This document shows positions 9,416 through 18,978 of a stretch of DNA of 64,000 bases, one piece after another. Where the stretch lies: contig CAZTJF010000008.1 of NCBI GenBank assembly GCA_964613805.1, positions 62,001 through 126,000 of the forward strand, given 5' to 3'. How positions within the stretch are numbered: position 1 is the stretch's first letter; each line of letters starts with the position of its first letter. The notes under the pieces were generated by a model. It saw only the letters and a program-made list of their open reading frames with translations, had not been told where the DNA came from and ran no database searches. Position numbers and translations under genes: made by a program. The stretch comes from XYD12-FULL-36-8 sp964613805. GTDB taxonomy: Bacteria; Bacteroidota; Ignavibacteria; Ignavibacteriales; Ignavibacteriaceae.

Positions 9416-9979
9416 ATGAAACAAAAAATAATATATCTAACCGGTTTTATGGGCGCTGGTAAAAGCACAATTGGTCCGATCTTAGCGAACACAATTGGAT
9501 GGGATTCGTGCGATCTTGATGTACATATTGAAAAAAAAATCGGCAAAAAAGTTAGACAGATATTCGAACAGGAGGGAGAAAGGTTTTTTAGGAAAATTGA
9601 AACAGAAACACTCATGGAATTATCAACAAGAACTAATTTAGTTGTCTCGTTGGGCGGTGGAACTATGGCTGATGAAAATAATCTTGCGATTCTAAAAAAT
9701 TCTGGAACAATAATTTATCTAAAAGCGTCCGATGATTCCTTTTACAAAAGACTGCGATATAAAAGAGATAGACCAAGTTTAGCAGTGAATGAGACAGATG
9801 ATTTTACGAAAGAAACACTCATCAAAAGAATCAATAATTTGATGTCAGATAGAATTAAATATTATGAACAAGCCGAAATTATAATTGATACAGATAACTC
9901 AACTATAGGCAGGACAGTTGATAAAATTGTTAAGTTGCTAAAGGTAAAAGATAAAGAAGGAAATAGTGACAATCATTGA
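9416..9979 (+). CDS. aroK: Shikimate kinase
   Basis: 187 residues from the ATG at 9416. A TTG at 9389 would add nine residues that are not family-like and would overlap the previous gene. The enzyme phosphorylates shikimate with ATP in the chorismate pathway. Walker A is GFMGAGKS at 10-17; the shikimate-binding acidic pair is at D33/D35 (CDLD); R59 lies in FFRK; the glycine-rich SLGGGT is at 78-83; and RDRPSL forms the lid region. The C-terminus overlaps the start of aroB by 14 bases, so the two pathway genes are translationally coupled. Confidence 0.95.
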   Translation: MKQKIIYLTGFMGAGKSTIGPILANTIGWDSCDLDVHIEKKIGKKVRQIFEQEGERFFRKIETETLMELSTRTNLVVSLGGGTMADENNLAILKNSGTIIYLKASDDSFYKRLRYKRDRPSLAVNETDDFTKETLIKRINNLMSDRIKYYEQAEIIIDTDNSTIGRTVDKIVKLLKVKDKEGNSDNH

Positions 9980-11063
9980 CGTTAAACTCAAAAAGTATTC
10001 CTATCCAATAATCATTGGAAAAGGTACTTTTAGCAAACTCATTGGATTCGTCGAAGTAAAAAACCTTCATCGTAATTTGTTCATTGTAATTGATAAGAAT
10101 GTTGACAAATATTTTGGAAAGCTTATTCGTAGTTATTTCAATGATTATGAAGGCAGAAAATATTTTTATTCTTTTCATGCGGCAGAAAAGTCCAAATCTT
10201 TTGAAGAGCTTAAAAAAATTTACATTTCACTTCTTGAGAATAAATTTGGACGTGATACTCTTTTGATTTCAATAGGCGGAGGAGTCACCGGTGATTTAGC
10301 CGGTTTTGCTGCTTCCACTTATATGCGTGGAATTCAAATTGCGCACATTCCAACCACGCTTACAGCTTGTGTTGACAGTTCAATTGGCGGAAAAACCGCA
10401 ATAAACTTTGACTACTACAAAAATATAATCGGTTCGTTTCATCATCCTAAATTTGTGATTTGTGATACGAATTTTCTTCAAACACTTCCTAAAATTGAGG
10501 TGATTTCCGGTTTGGGTGAGATCATCAAATATGCATTTACTACAACTAATGAGTACTATCAATTTGTCGAAAATAATATTGATTCAATTTTAGCCCGTGA
10601 TGAAGCTGTAATTGAAAAAGTGGTTACTTATTCGATCAACTACAAAATTTCGGTAGCAAGCCGAGATGAACAAGATCTGGGTTTAAGAAAAGTATTGAAC
10701 TTTGGACACACTTTTGCTCATGCATTCGAAAGGGAAATGAAGGGTAAAATTAAACATGGTGAGGCAGTAATTGCCGGAGTTATGTGTGCCCTTTTTTTGT
10801 CTTACGAGAAAAAATTATTATCCCAAAAGTTGCTCGAGTCGTATAAATCTTTTCCATTAAAAGTGAAGCTGAGCAAATCCTTACGATCTGTTGATGTTAA
10901 CCGAATTTATGAGAACATGCTCGCAGATAAAAAGAATAGAAACAATCAAATAAATTTTGTGCTTCTTCGTGAAATTGGAGAATTAGTTCTGGATGTTCAT
11001 GCATCCAAGGCAGAAATATTTTATGCTCTTAAAAGTGCACTTGGCTTATTAAATTATAAGTAA
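9966..11063 (+). CDS. aroB: 3-dehydroquinate synthase
   Basis: 365 residues, starting at a GTG preceded by a good AGAAGGA ribosome site located inside the end of aroK. The enzyme converts DAHP to 3-dehydroquinate using NAD and a divalent metal. Visible motifs are GGGVTGD at 104-110, IPTTLTACVDSSIGGKTAIN at about 128-147 with the conserved Lys at 143, the metal ligands in GLGEIIKYA, the FGHTFAHAFE helix and HGEAV. With aroK it supplies two steps of aromatic amino-acid synthesis; other aro genes are not in the window. Confidence 0.97.
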   Translation: MTIIDVKLKKYSYPIIIGKGTFSKLIGFVEVKNLHRNLFIVIDKNVDKYFGKLIRSYFNDYEGRKYFYSFHAAEKSKSFEELKKIYISLLENKFGRDTLLISIGGGVTGDLAGFAASTYMRGIQIAHIPTTLTACVDSSIGGKTAINFDYYKNIIGSFHHPKFVICDTNFLQTLPKIEVISGLGEIIKYAFTTTNEYYQFVENNIDSILARDEAVIEKVVTYSINYKISVASRDEQDLGLRKVLNFGHTFAHAFEREMKGKIKHGEAVIAGVMCALFLSYEKKLLSQKLLESYKSFPLKVKLSKSLRSVDVNRIYENMLADKKNRNNQINFVLLREIGELVLDVHASKAEIFYALKSALGLLNYK

Positions 11064-11100
11064 AAAATAAAAATTCGGTAATTGTATTTGGAGAAATGAA

Positions 11101-12867
11101 ATGTATCTAAAACTTCTTTTAATGTTTTTTATAGCTCAATTGATTATGTTTTCACAGCCCAAACAAGAAGTGCGCGCTGTTTGGGTAACCACTGTATTTA
11201 ATCTTGATTGGCCCACCACAAATGGACAAACAAATCAAAAGAATGAAATGATAAGTTTACTTAATCTGCTTCAAGCGGCAAATTTTAATACGATTATGCT
11301 TCAGGTAAGAGCACGGGGCGATTTGCTTTATCCATCTGCTATTGAACCATGGGCAAAAGCAATGACTGGAACTTTAGGATCAAATCCAGGATGGGATCCG
11401 CTTCAGTTTATTATTGATGAAGCCCATAAAAGAGGCATTGAAGTTCATGCATGGTGGAACGTTTACAAGGTTTATGGAACCGGTACACCCCCAAACACAA
11501 CTCCACAGCACGTTGTGTTGAGCCAGCCGGGGCTTTGCAAACTTTATGCAGATGAATGGTGGTTGGACCCGGGAATTCCTGCGACAAAAACTTATTTATT
11601 AAACCTTGCAATGGAAATGGTTCGTAAATATGATTTGGATGCAATTCATTTTGATTTTATTCGTTATCCAAATCCAGATTTTGATGATGCTGCTACTTAT
11701 GCAACCTATGGACAGGGTGTTTTGAAATCAGATTGGCGTAGAAATAATATTACTCAATTTGTTATCGCCATTTATGATTCCATAAAAAATGTGAAACCGA
11801 GAATGAAAGTTGGCAGTGCCCCAATTGGTATTTATAAAGATTTGTCCACATGCAATTCTGGATGGGACAGTTATACAAATACTTTTCAGGATTCACGCCG
11901 ATGGCTTCAATTAAATAAGCATGATTATCATTCACCCCAAATTTATTGGGATATTAATTCTTGTCCACGGTTCGATTCTCTTGCGATGGATTGGATAAAC
12001 AATTCAAACGGAAAACATATTTATCCCGGTATTGCAGTTTATCGGATGAGTGCTGGAGAAGGTGATTGGCCTGCTTCTGAAATCCTTGCACAAATTGATT
12101 CATCAAGAATTTATGGCGGCAAAGGACAAACATTTTTTAGAACCGCAAGCTTTAAAACGAACCAGAAAGGCATTTATCAGTCTGTTAAAACAGGACAATA
12201 TCTTTATCCTGCAAATATTCCACCAATGCCTTGGAAAGATAATATCAAACCAAATGCTCCGCAGAACCTCACAATTTCAACAAGTGATTCGCTTACTTAT
12301 ACTTTCATATGGAGTAAGTCATTATCGGCTTCCGATGGAGATACTGCCTTCTATTATAATTTATACATGGATAATCAATCTCCTGTTGATATTTCCGATA
12401 TCAAAAAAGTAGTTAAGTTCAGAATTGTGAATGATACCACAACAACAGTTACATTTCCTTCTATTCCTACGAGCGATAGATATTTTGTGATTACTGCTTA
12501 CGATCGAGGTTACAATGAAAGTAATATGTCCAACGAAGCAGCTATTATTGTGACATCAATTGAGGATGAAGCAAATCTAATCAGTGATTTTAAGTTGGAG
12601 CAGAATTATCCAAATCCGTTTAATCCTACTACAATAATTAAGTACACAGTTCCAGCCCTCACCCCGTCCCTCCCCCGAGGGGAGAGGGTGATCCTCCAGG
12701 TGTACGATGTTCTTGGGAATGAGATTGCAACATTAGTAAATGAAGAAAAGTCAGCTGGAAGTTATGAAATTGAATTCGATGCAGAAAAACTTTCAAGCGG
12801 AATATTTTTCTATCAGCTTCGTGCGGGCTCATATGTTGAAACTAAGAAGATGCTGCTGTTGCGTTAA
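11101..12867 (+). CDS. GHL10/DUF187-family glycoside hydrolase-like protein with T9SS sorting domain
   Basis: 588 residues. An N-terminal signal peptide (to about residue 18) is followed by a (beta/alpha)8-type domain of the glycosyl-hydrolase-like 10 family (UPF0748/YngK type), about residues 20-370. It opens with EVRAVWVTTVFNLDWPT and includes HAWWNVYKVYG and AIHFDFIRYP. A fibronectin-III-like stretch (about 385-480) leads to a type A T9SS sorting domain from EQNYPNPFNPTT near 500 to the C-terminal MLLLR. The sorting domain is interrupted by PALTPSLPRGERV, encoded by a palindromic GC-rich repeat. Substrates of this family are poorly defined; cell-wall or polysaccharide cleavage is inferred. 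Confidence 0.88.
   Translation: MYLKLLLMFFIAQLIMFSQPKQEVRAVWVTTVFNLDWPTTNGQTNQKNEMISLLNLLQAANFNTIMLQVRARGDLLYPSAIEPWAKAMTGTLGSNPGWDPLQFIIDEAHKRGIEVHAWWNVYKVYGTGTPPNTTPQHVVLSQPGLCKLYADEWWLDPGIPATKTYLLNLAMEMVRKYDLDAIHFDFIRYPNPDFDDAATYATYGQGVLKSDWRRNNITQFVIAIYDSIKNVKPRMKVGSAPIGIYKDLSTCNSGWDSYTNTFQDSRRWLQLNKHDYHSPQIYWDINSCPRFDSLAMDWINNSNGKHIYPGIAVYRMSAGEGDWPASEILAQIDSSRIYGGKGQTFFRTASFKTNQKGIYQSVKTGQYLYPANIPPMPWKDNIKPNAPQNLTISTSDSLTYTFIWSKSLSASDGDTAFYYNLYMDNQSPVDISDIKKVVKFRIVNDTTTTVTFPSIPTSDRYFVITAYDRGYNESNMSNEAAIIVTSIEDEANLISDFKLEQNYPNPFNPTTIIKYTVPALTPSLPRGERVILQVYDVLGNEIATLVNEEKSAGSYEIEFDAEKLSSGIFFYQLRAGSYVETKKMLLLR
12652..12700. repeat. GC-rich palindromic repeat inside the coding region of the GHL10 gene
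   Basis: A 49-base insertion, much richer in GC than its surroundings, with CCCTCCCCC facing GGGGAGAGGG. It is read in frame as PALTPSLPRGERVILQ in the sorting domain. The same element sits at the same codon position in the CotH gene (18314-18362) and is absent from the M14 gene. Confidence 0.85.
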
Positions 12868-12891
12868 CCAAATAGTCAAAAGTTTTTTCAA

Positions 12892-12938
12892 GTGAGATTC
12901 ACCTTAACATGCAATAGCAATTTAGGGTGAGTCTCAAT
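12892..12938. repeat. Imperfect inverted repeat, GTGAG-TCACC family
   Basis: Left arm GTGAGATTCACCTTAA (12892-12907) faces a right arm TTTAGGGTGAGTCTCAATT (12921-12939). It lies just after the GHL10 stop and a T-rich stretch, and related copies occur near 18657 and 48605. It may form a transcript-end hairpin. Confidence 0.6.
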
Positions 12939-13138
12939 TGGCCACCTACTTTTTCACCTGTAAATTAAAAAAATTTCATGTCCTTCTTGACTGTAACGGT
13001 TACTATTCGTTAATTTCCATTAAATAATTTAATCTACTCCGAGGGAGCCCAACTTTCTGAGTATTACTTCTTCAAGCCACCGATACTCTCCCGAAGCAGA
13101 CAGTTGATAATAACTAAATCAATTTCTGAGGAGACGTT

Positions 13139-15355
13139 ATGAAAACAAAACTAGTTTTACTTATTTCATTCAGCTTACTGCTTTTTCTCAGTTTCCATTT
13201 ATTCGCACAAAAAGACAGTGCGAAGAAACCCGAATATTATAAAGTCAGTAAAGTTAAAATTTTCATAAATGGTCCTTCTGAAATCCTTGAACTCCGAAAA
13301 CAAGGATTTAGCATTGAGCATATTAAGGTTTATGAAAACTACTTTGAGGCATACGCAGACAGCTTTCAAATGAATATTCTTGAGCAAAGTGGTTGTCCCT
13401 ATGAAATAATTATTGAAGATGTTACAAAGGATTATTTAGAACGAACAAAAGAATCACGTGAAAAAATAAGACTCAAAAAACCATGTAAGAACTCTAGCTT
13501 TGGCTATGGAAGTATGGGTGGTTTTTATACCCTCGATGAAGTTATTGCGCAATTAGATACAATGAGGTTGCTATATCCGAATCTAATTACGGCGAAAGAT
13601 TCTATCGGCTCTTCAATTGAGGGAAGACCGATTTGGGCTGTTAAGATTTCAGATAATCCGGATATGAATGAAGACGAACCAGAATTATTTTTTAATTCCT
13701 TAATTCACGCAAGGGAACCGGAGGGAATGATGGTATTAATATACTTTATGTACTATCTGCTTGAGAATTATGGCACCGATCCCGAGGCAACATATCTGGT
13801 TAATAACCGTGAGTTTTATTTTGTCCCCATAATTAATCCCGATGGTTATGTTTATAATCAGCAAATCAGTCCCAATGGCGGAGGGATGTGGAGAAAGAAT
13901 TTGCGAAGTGATAGCACTGGATTGTTTGGAGTAGATTTGAATCGGAATTACAGTTACATGTGGGGGTATGATAATATCGGTTCAAGTCCTAATAAATTGG
14001 CAGAAGATTATAGAGGTACAACAGCGTTCTCTGAGCCCGAAACTCAAATAATAAGAGACTTTTGTATTAATCATAATTTCTTGGTTTGCCTGAATTATCA
14101 CACTTATGGGAATGTAGCATTATTATCCTGGGGTTATAATAAAACGCATACCCCTGACTCTAGCATATTCAACAATCTGATTAAGGTTGCGACAAGTTTT
14201 AATCAACATCTTAATGGACAAGCTCTCCCACCTGGACATTGGATAAGTTATACAACTAACGGTGATGCTAATGATTGGATGTATGGTGAAACGTCTGAAA
14301 AAAATATAATTTTTGCAATACTTCCAGAAGTTGGGGATGAAAACGATGGTTTCTGGCCGGTTCCTGAAAGAATATTTCCTTTAGCAGAAGAAAATCTTTA
14401 TGCAAATTTAATATATGCTTGGGGAGTTGGTGTGATTGATAATCCGCCTTACATTTCAGATGCATCCTTAAATTTGAGATATTGCCGTCCACTTATTGAT
14501 ACAGTAAAAATAACAGCGATAGAAACTAATCCCGATAATCATACGAGCAATGTTTTTGCCCAACTATTAAATCTAAACGACAGTTTAATTGCCCAAGTTC
14601 ATCTTGATCAATTAGACTCTTCATTCACAGGTTCAATGTTTATTAATAATGTTGACGAAGCATTCTACAAAATATATCTTCAGCAAAGTGGCATAGTCAT
14701 TCCTTCAAAAACTTTTTTTACTAATAAATTAAAATTCACAACTGCTGGCCCAACAAAATTAGATAGTATCCGTTTTTTAAAGGGCATTGCCAATTATTAC
14801 AATTTAAGACCATTTGTTAGAAATGAAGGAACATCACTGACAATAACAAATGCTAAAATACAATTGAGATGCAGTGATCCTTGGGTATCTGGAATAGCAG
14901 GAGCAATTGTTCTTCCATCAATAGCACCAGGTGTCTCTGTTGGTGCTTCCTCGTGGATAGCAGTAAGTTTTTATGATTCAATCTTTCCCGGATATTTCAA
15001 TTTGAAAGCCGAAATGATGGTTGATGGCTGGACATACTGGATAGATTCACTAAAGATAGTAACATCAATAGAGGGTGAGGTGCAGCAGCCCATAACATTC
15101 AATCTTGAACAGAATTATCCGAATCCATTTAATCCTTCTACCAAAATCCAGTATCAAGTATCTTGCAACTCGCATGTAAAACTAAAAGTGTTTGATGTAC
15201 TCGGGAATGAAGTTGCAACATTAGTAAATGAAGAAAAATCAGCAGGAAGTTATGAAGTAGAGTTTGATGCAGAAAAACTTTCAAGCGGAATATTTTTCTA
15301 TCAACTTCGTGCAGGTTCATTTACTGAAACAAAGAAAATGTTATTGATACGATAA
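13139..15355 (+). CDS. Secreted M14-family zinc carboxypeptidase with T9SS sorting domain
   Basis: 738 residues, with a GAGGAG ribosome site shortly before the ATG. A signal peptide occupies residues 1-23, and a propeptide-like segment precedes the peptidase domain (about 120-430). Zinc ligands are H190 and E193 (IHAREPEG) and H321 (NYHTYG). WRKNLR and DLNRNY at 266-271 supply substrate-binding residues, and the catalytic Glu lies in LPEVGD. This matches carboxypeptidase T/A enzymes, which remove C-terminal residues from peptides. A beta-rich region follows, then a T9SS sorting domain (EQNYPNPFNPST to MLLIR), so the enzyme should be released or anchored outside the cell. Its sorting domain lacks the palindromic insertion seen in its two neighbours. 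Confidence 0.93.
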   Translation: MKTKLVLLISFSLLLFLSFHLFAQKDSAKKPEYYKVSKVKIFINGPSEILELRKQGFSIEHIKVYENYFEAYADSFQMNILEQSGCPYEIIIEDVTKDYLERTKESREKIRLKKPCKNSSFGYGSMGGFYTLDEVIAQLDTMRLLYPNLITAKDSIGSSIEGRPIWAVKISDNPDMNEDEPELFFNSLIHAREPEGMMVLIYFMYYLLENYGTDPEATYLVNNREFYFVPIINPDGYVYNQQISPNGGGMWRKNLRSDSTGLFGVDLNRNYSYMWGYDNIGSSPNKLAEDYRGTTAFSEPETQIIRDFCINHNFLVCLNYHTYGNVALLSWGYNKTHTPDSSIFNNLIKVATSFNQHLNGQALPPGHWISYTTNGDANDWMYGETSEKNIIFAILPEVGDENDGFWPVPERIFPLAEENLYANLIYAWGVGVIDNPPYISDASLNLRYCRPLIDTVKITAIETNPDNHTSNVFAQLLNLNDSLIAQVHLDQLDSSFTGSMFINNVDEAFYKIYLQQSGIVIPSKTFFTNKLKFTTAGPTKLDSIRFLKGIANYYNLRPFVRNEGTSLTITNAKIQLRCSDPWVSGIAGAIVLPSIAPGVSVGASSWIAVSFYDSIFPGYFNLKAEMMVDGWTYWIDSLKIVTSIEGEVQQPITFNLEQNYPNPFNPSTKIQYQVSCNSHVKLKVFDVLGNEVATLVNEEKSAGSYEVEFDAEKLSSGIFFYQLRAGSFTETKKMLLIR

Positions 15356-15384
15356 TGCATAACCCAAACCTCCGCCATAGACGG

Positions 15385-15431
15385 ATAGGTCGCCCCTCCC
15401 TTTTACCGAAGGGGAGGACGAAGGAGGGGTT
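15385..15431. repeat. GC-rich palindromic repeat, intergenic
   Basis: CGCCCCTCCC at 15391-15400 faces GGGGAGG at 15411-15417, followed by GGAGGGG at 15423-15429, shortly after the M14 stop codon. It is similar in composition and fold to the two elements embedded in the sorting-domain genes on either side, but it is not translated here. Confidence 0.6.
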
Positions 15432-15517
15432 CTTATGAAGACTTTGTAACCGTCGTACCTAACTATTTAATTGTGTTATCATTAAGTTACTGTCGTTAAT
15501 TTTATAAGGTTATTACT

Positions 15518-18500
15518 ATGATGCCGTTTATTCGACCGATCACATTATCCATTCTATTTTTACTCATCCTATTAAATACGAGTTATGCTCAAAACTTATT
15601 TATCAATGAGTTTATGGCTTCAAACAGTTCAACTATTCGTGATCCTGATTATAATGCATACGCCGATTGGATTGAAATATATAATGCCGAATCATTTTCC
15701 GTAAATCTTAAAAATTATTTTATTACAGATAATTTAAGCAATCCGCAGAAATACAGAATCCCAACTGATCTGATAATTCTGTCAAATGGATATACAATTA
15801 TTTGGGCGGATGATATGAATACAGGAAATCATGCAAACTTCAAGTTAAGTGCTTCCGGTGAATCTATTGGTTTGCTTAATTCCTTTGCTGCTGTTATTGA
15901 TACAATTACTTTTGCAGAACAGCAGCCCGATGTATCAGAAGGTAGGTATCCGAATGGGGAAACAGAATGGTATAAGTATTTTCCTTCGAGTCCGGGAACA
16001 GCTAATGTTGAAAATAATATTTACAACAGATTAGCTAATCCGGTGATTTCAATTGCAGGGGGATTTTATCAATCATCAGTTAATTTAAGTATAAGTCATG
16101 CTGAACCGGGCGTTTCTATTTATTACACAATAGACGGAACTACGCCAACGCTCAACAGCACTATCTATTCAAATCCAATTACCATTGATACTACAACAGC
16201 ATTAACTGTCAAAGCATTTAAAAATAATTTTGTTCCGAGTAAAGCAATTGTAAATACTTACTTCATCAATTTTGAGACAGCTCTGCCTGTGTTTTCAATA
16301 GTTACTGATCCCAATAATTTTTTCAGTGATACTTCAGGCATCTACGTATCCGGCACAAATGGAATAACAGGTAATTGCAGCACCATTCCAAGAAATTGGA
16401 ATCAAGATTGGGAACGACCTATTAATATGGAGTTTTTTGAAAGAGATAAATCTCTTGCATTTAATGTTAAAACAGGCGTAAAAATTAACGGCGGCTGCTC
16501 CAGAATATATGCTATGAAATCGCTGGCATTTTATTTCAGAGGTGCTTATGGATATGATGAGCTTCATTATCGTTTATTCCCCGATATTCCAATTCTAAGC
16601 TATAATAATTTTATTTTGAGAAGTTCCGCTCAAGACTGGTGGCGAACCATGTTCAGGGATGGAATGGTTCATACTTTAATTGAGCAAGGAATGAAAATAG
16701 CTTACCAGGAATACCGACCTTCACTAATGTTTTTAAATGGACAATATTGGGGAATTCATAACATTCGTGAAAAAATGAATGATCATTACCTAAATTCTCA
16801 CTATGGCGTGGATATTAGTAATATTGATCTCGTCGAAATGAGCAAAGGAATTTTTGCTAACAACGGAGATTTGAGCGCCTATAATTCGATGATTAATTTT
16901 CTCTCTACACAGAATATGGCACTTACGCAAAATTATGAATACATAAAATCCATTGTAGATATTGATGATTACATTGATTACCTGATTGCAGAAATATATT
17001 CGGCAAATGCAGATTGGCCCGGCTCGAATATGAAATTGTGGAGAGAACGCACATCTACTGGGAAGTGGCGATGGTTAATTTATGATCTTGATTTTACTTT
17101 TGGTGGGAATGCACAAGGTCAGTATAATTCGAATACGCTTGCATTAGCTACTGCAACAAATGGACCGGACTGGCCAAATCCGCCATGGTCAACTTTAATG
17201 TTTAGGAAAATGCTGGAGAATGCCGAATTTAAAAATGAATTCATTCAACATTTCGCAGTTCATATGAATACAACATTTGAACCCTCTCATGTAAATTCGG
17301 TTATTGACAGCTTAGGTACTGTAATCGCATCTGAAATTCCGAGACATAAACAGAGATGGCCTCAATCAATATCGCTTGGTTCGGATTGGTTTGTTAATGT
17401 TCAAGTGATGAAAGACTTTGCATACTTAAGGCAGCCCGAAGTTAGAAATCATTTCTATTCAAAATTTAATTTATCTGGTTCATATACTTTGAACATTAGT
17501 CGGAATAATCCTGCTTGGGGAAAAGTGTATGCACACAAAGTCGAGATAAAAAAGAATAATTCAGTTAATACTTTTTTTAAAAATGTTCCATTGAAAGTTA
17601 AAGCTCTTCCAATGCCTGGTTACCGTTTTGTAAGATGGCAAGGTGTTTCGACTTCAACTTCACCAGAAATTGAAATACTAAATTCAAGTAACTCATATTT
17701 AACGGCAATATTTGAACCTGCTGAACTAACTATTACTACTTTGGTAATAAATGAAATAAATTATAAATCATCTCCCTCTTTTGATACTGAAGATTGGATT
17801 AAGTTGTACAACCCAATTGAGAGTGTTGTCGATCTTTCTGGTTGGAAAATTCGTGACAGCAGTCCAAGCAATTCATTCACCTTTCCTGCCAGTTCACTCA
17901 TCTCGGGAAATGGATATGTAGTGATTTGCAGAGACACACTTAAATTCAAATCCCTTCATTTGAATGGTGAAAATGTTTGTGGTAATCTCAGCTTTGGCTT
18001 CAGCAGCGATGGTGATTTGATTATGCTGTTCGATTCTTATGGAAATCTAGTTGATTCAGTTTTATTTGAAAGCTCGGGTGAATGGACTTCACTCCCCAAT
18101 GGAAATGGACCGACATTGTCGCTAATAAATCCTCAATCTGATAACACATTGCCAATAAACTGGAAAGGGTCCGGACTCTATGGAACTCCCGGCAGATTAA
18201 ATGACACATATACAAAAGCTGAGCAAGAAGAAAACACACTACCAGGGAATTTTTATTTATATCAGAATTATCCTAATCCTTTCAACCCCACGACAACAAT
18301 TAAATACACAATACCAGCCTTCACCCCGTCCCTCTCCCAAGGGGAGAGGGTGATCCTCAAGGTTTATGATATTCTTGGAAATGAGATTGCAACATTAGTG
18401 AATGAAGAAAAGTCGGCTGGAAGTTATGAAATTGAGTTCAATGCATTAAATCTTGTAAGCGGAATATATTACTATCAATTGCGTGCAGGTTCATATGTTG

Positions 18501-18529
18501 AAACTAGAAAAATGATCCTGCTTAGATAA
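15518..18529 (+). CDS. Secreted CotH-kinase-family protein with lamin-tail domains and T9SS sorting domain
   Basis: 1003 residues. After a signal peptide (to about 25) come a lamin-tail domain (FINEFMASNSS, about 25-150), a chitobiase/beta-hexosaminidase C-terminal-like domain (SIYYTIDGTTPT, about 165-240), a CotH domain (about 245-620, with WRWLIYDLDFTFGG near 520-530), and a bacterial InlB/repeat-like segment. A second lamin-tail domain follows (VINEINYKS, about 742-870), then a T9SS type A sorting domain from about 915. CotH of Bacillus spores is an atypical protein kinase; the DLD signature is kept here, but activity is not shown. Like the GHL10 gene it carries a palindromic repeat read in frame (PAFTPSLSQGERV). 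Confidence 0.9.
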   Translation: MMPFIRPITLSILFLLILLNTSYAQNLFINEFMASNSSTIRDPDYNAYADWIEIYNAESFSVNLKNYFITDNLSNPQKYRIPTDLIILSNGYTIIWADDMNTGNHANFKLSASGESIGLLNSFAAVIDTITFAEQQPDVSEGRYPNGETEWYKYFPSSPGTANVENNIYNRLANPVISIAGGFYQSSVNLSISHAEPGVSIYYTIDGTTPTLNSTIYSNPITIDTTTALTVKAFKNNFVPSKAIVNTYFINFETALPVFSIVTDPNNFFSDTSGIYVSGTNGITGNCSTIPRNWNQDWERPINMEFFERDKSLAFNVKTGVKINGGCSRIYAMKSLAFYFRGAYGYDELHYRLFPDIPILSYNNFILRSSAQDWWRTMFRDGMVHTLIEQGMKIAYQEYRPSLMFLNGQYWGIHNIREKMNDHYLNSHYGVDISNIDLVEMSKGIFANNGDLSAYNSMINFLSTQNMALTQNYEYIKSIVDIDDYIDYLIAEIYSANADWPGSNMKLWRERTSTGKWRWLIYDLDFTFGGNAQGQYNSNTLALATATNGPDWPNPPWSTLMFRKMLENAEFKNEFIQHFAVHMNTTFEPSHVNSVIDSLGTVIASEIPRHKQRWPQSISLGSDWFVNVQVMKDFAYLRQPEVRNHFYSKFNLSGSYTLNISRNNPAWGKVYAHKVEIKKNNSVNTFFKNVPLKVKALPMPGYRFVRWQGVSTSTSPEIEILNSSNSYLTAIFEPAELTITTLVINEINYKSSPSFDTEDWIKLYNPIESVVDLSGWKIRDSSPSNSFTFPASSLISGNGYVVICRDTLKFKSLHLNGENVCGNLSFGFSSDGDLIMLFDSYGNLVDSVLFESSGEWTSLPNGNGPTLSLINPQSDNTLPINWKGSGLYGTPGRLNDTYTKAEQEENTLPGNFYLYQNYPNPFNPTTTIKYTIPAFTPSLSQGERVILKVYDILGNEIATLVNEEKSAGSYEIEFNALNLVSGIYYYQLRAGSYVETRKMILLR
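18314..18362. repeat. GC-rich palindromic repeat inside the coding region of the CotH gene
   Basis: A 49-base element with CCCTCTCCC facing GGGGAGAGGG, read in frame as PAFTPSLSQGERVILK. It is the same length and at the same place in the sorting domain as the element at 12652-12700. Confidence 0.85.
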
Positions 18530-18551
18530 ATATCAAATTTATGTTGTAGGG

Positions 18552-18579
18552 GTATGGGCATGATGCATCATGCGCATAC
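18552..18579. repeat. 28-base palindrome
   Basis: The left half begins GTATGGGCATGATG and the right half CATCATGCGCATAC; the halves are reverse complements except for one base. It is preceded by GTAGGG, as in dispersed palindromic repeats of other genomes. It lies 23 bases after the CotH stop but has no T-tract. Confidence 0.7.
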
Positions 18580-18736
18580 TTTAATGTGTGGATATTAATA
18601 TTTTTTGAAATGTTGTTTGTGAGTAGGGAACGACCTCCTCTCATTCCACAATTATGAAGTGAAACTCACCTAAGTTCGCTTATAGCGTTGTAAGTTGAAT
18701 CTATTTTGGTTAATAAAAATCGGTTTAAAAGAGGAA

Positions 18737-18773
18737 AAACTGTCGGGCTTTGAGGGCGAAAGTCCGACAGTTT
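18737..18773 (+). repeat. Strong hairpin of repeat unit A
   Basis: A 15-base arm AAACTGTCGGGCTTT (18737-18751) pairs with AAAGTCCGACAGTTT (18759-18773), with one G-T pair and a 7-base loop. The tail is TTTGAG rather than a U-run, so it is not a clear terminator. The mini-ORF of unit A follows. Confidence 0.7.
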
Positions 18774-18798
18774 GAGTGTCATCTTGTGGAGGGGTGCT

Positions 18799-18915
18799 AT
18801 GCTTAAAACTATTATCTATTTCTCGGATAATAATATTCAATCAATGTGCCACAGTTTTTTCTTCATTTTCATTAGAAATTTAAGGTTTATTTTTCCCCAG
18901 AAAATTATTTCGTAA
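18799..18915 (+). CDS. Possible 38-residue mini-ORF of repeat unit A (MLKT start)
   Basis: ATG at 18799 follows GGAGGGG by a normal spacing and runs to a TAA at 18913-18915. The first four residues, MLKT, and the ribosome site are shared with the mini-ORF of unit B. The rest is Phe/Ile-rich and resembles no known protein. It may be a true small peptide, a leader, or just a repeat carrying a translation start. Confidence 0.3.
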   Translation: MLKTIIYFSDNNIQSMCHSFFFIFIRNLRFIFPQKIIS

Positions 18916-18978
18916 TTCTTACATGAACTTGGTTGGCAATTTCTTACTTAATGCTTAAGGTTGGTATCAAAGGAAGGG

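Noticed and set aside
13043..13092. Possible structured leader before the M14 gene (GAGTAT...ATACTC with outer GGGA...TCCC)
   Set aside because: The stem is bulged and matches no riboswitch class I know; too weak to call.
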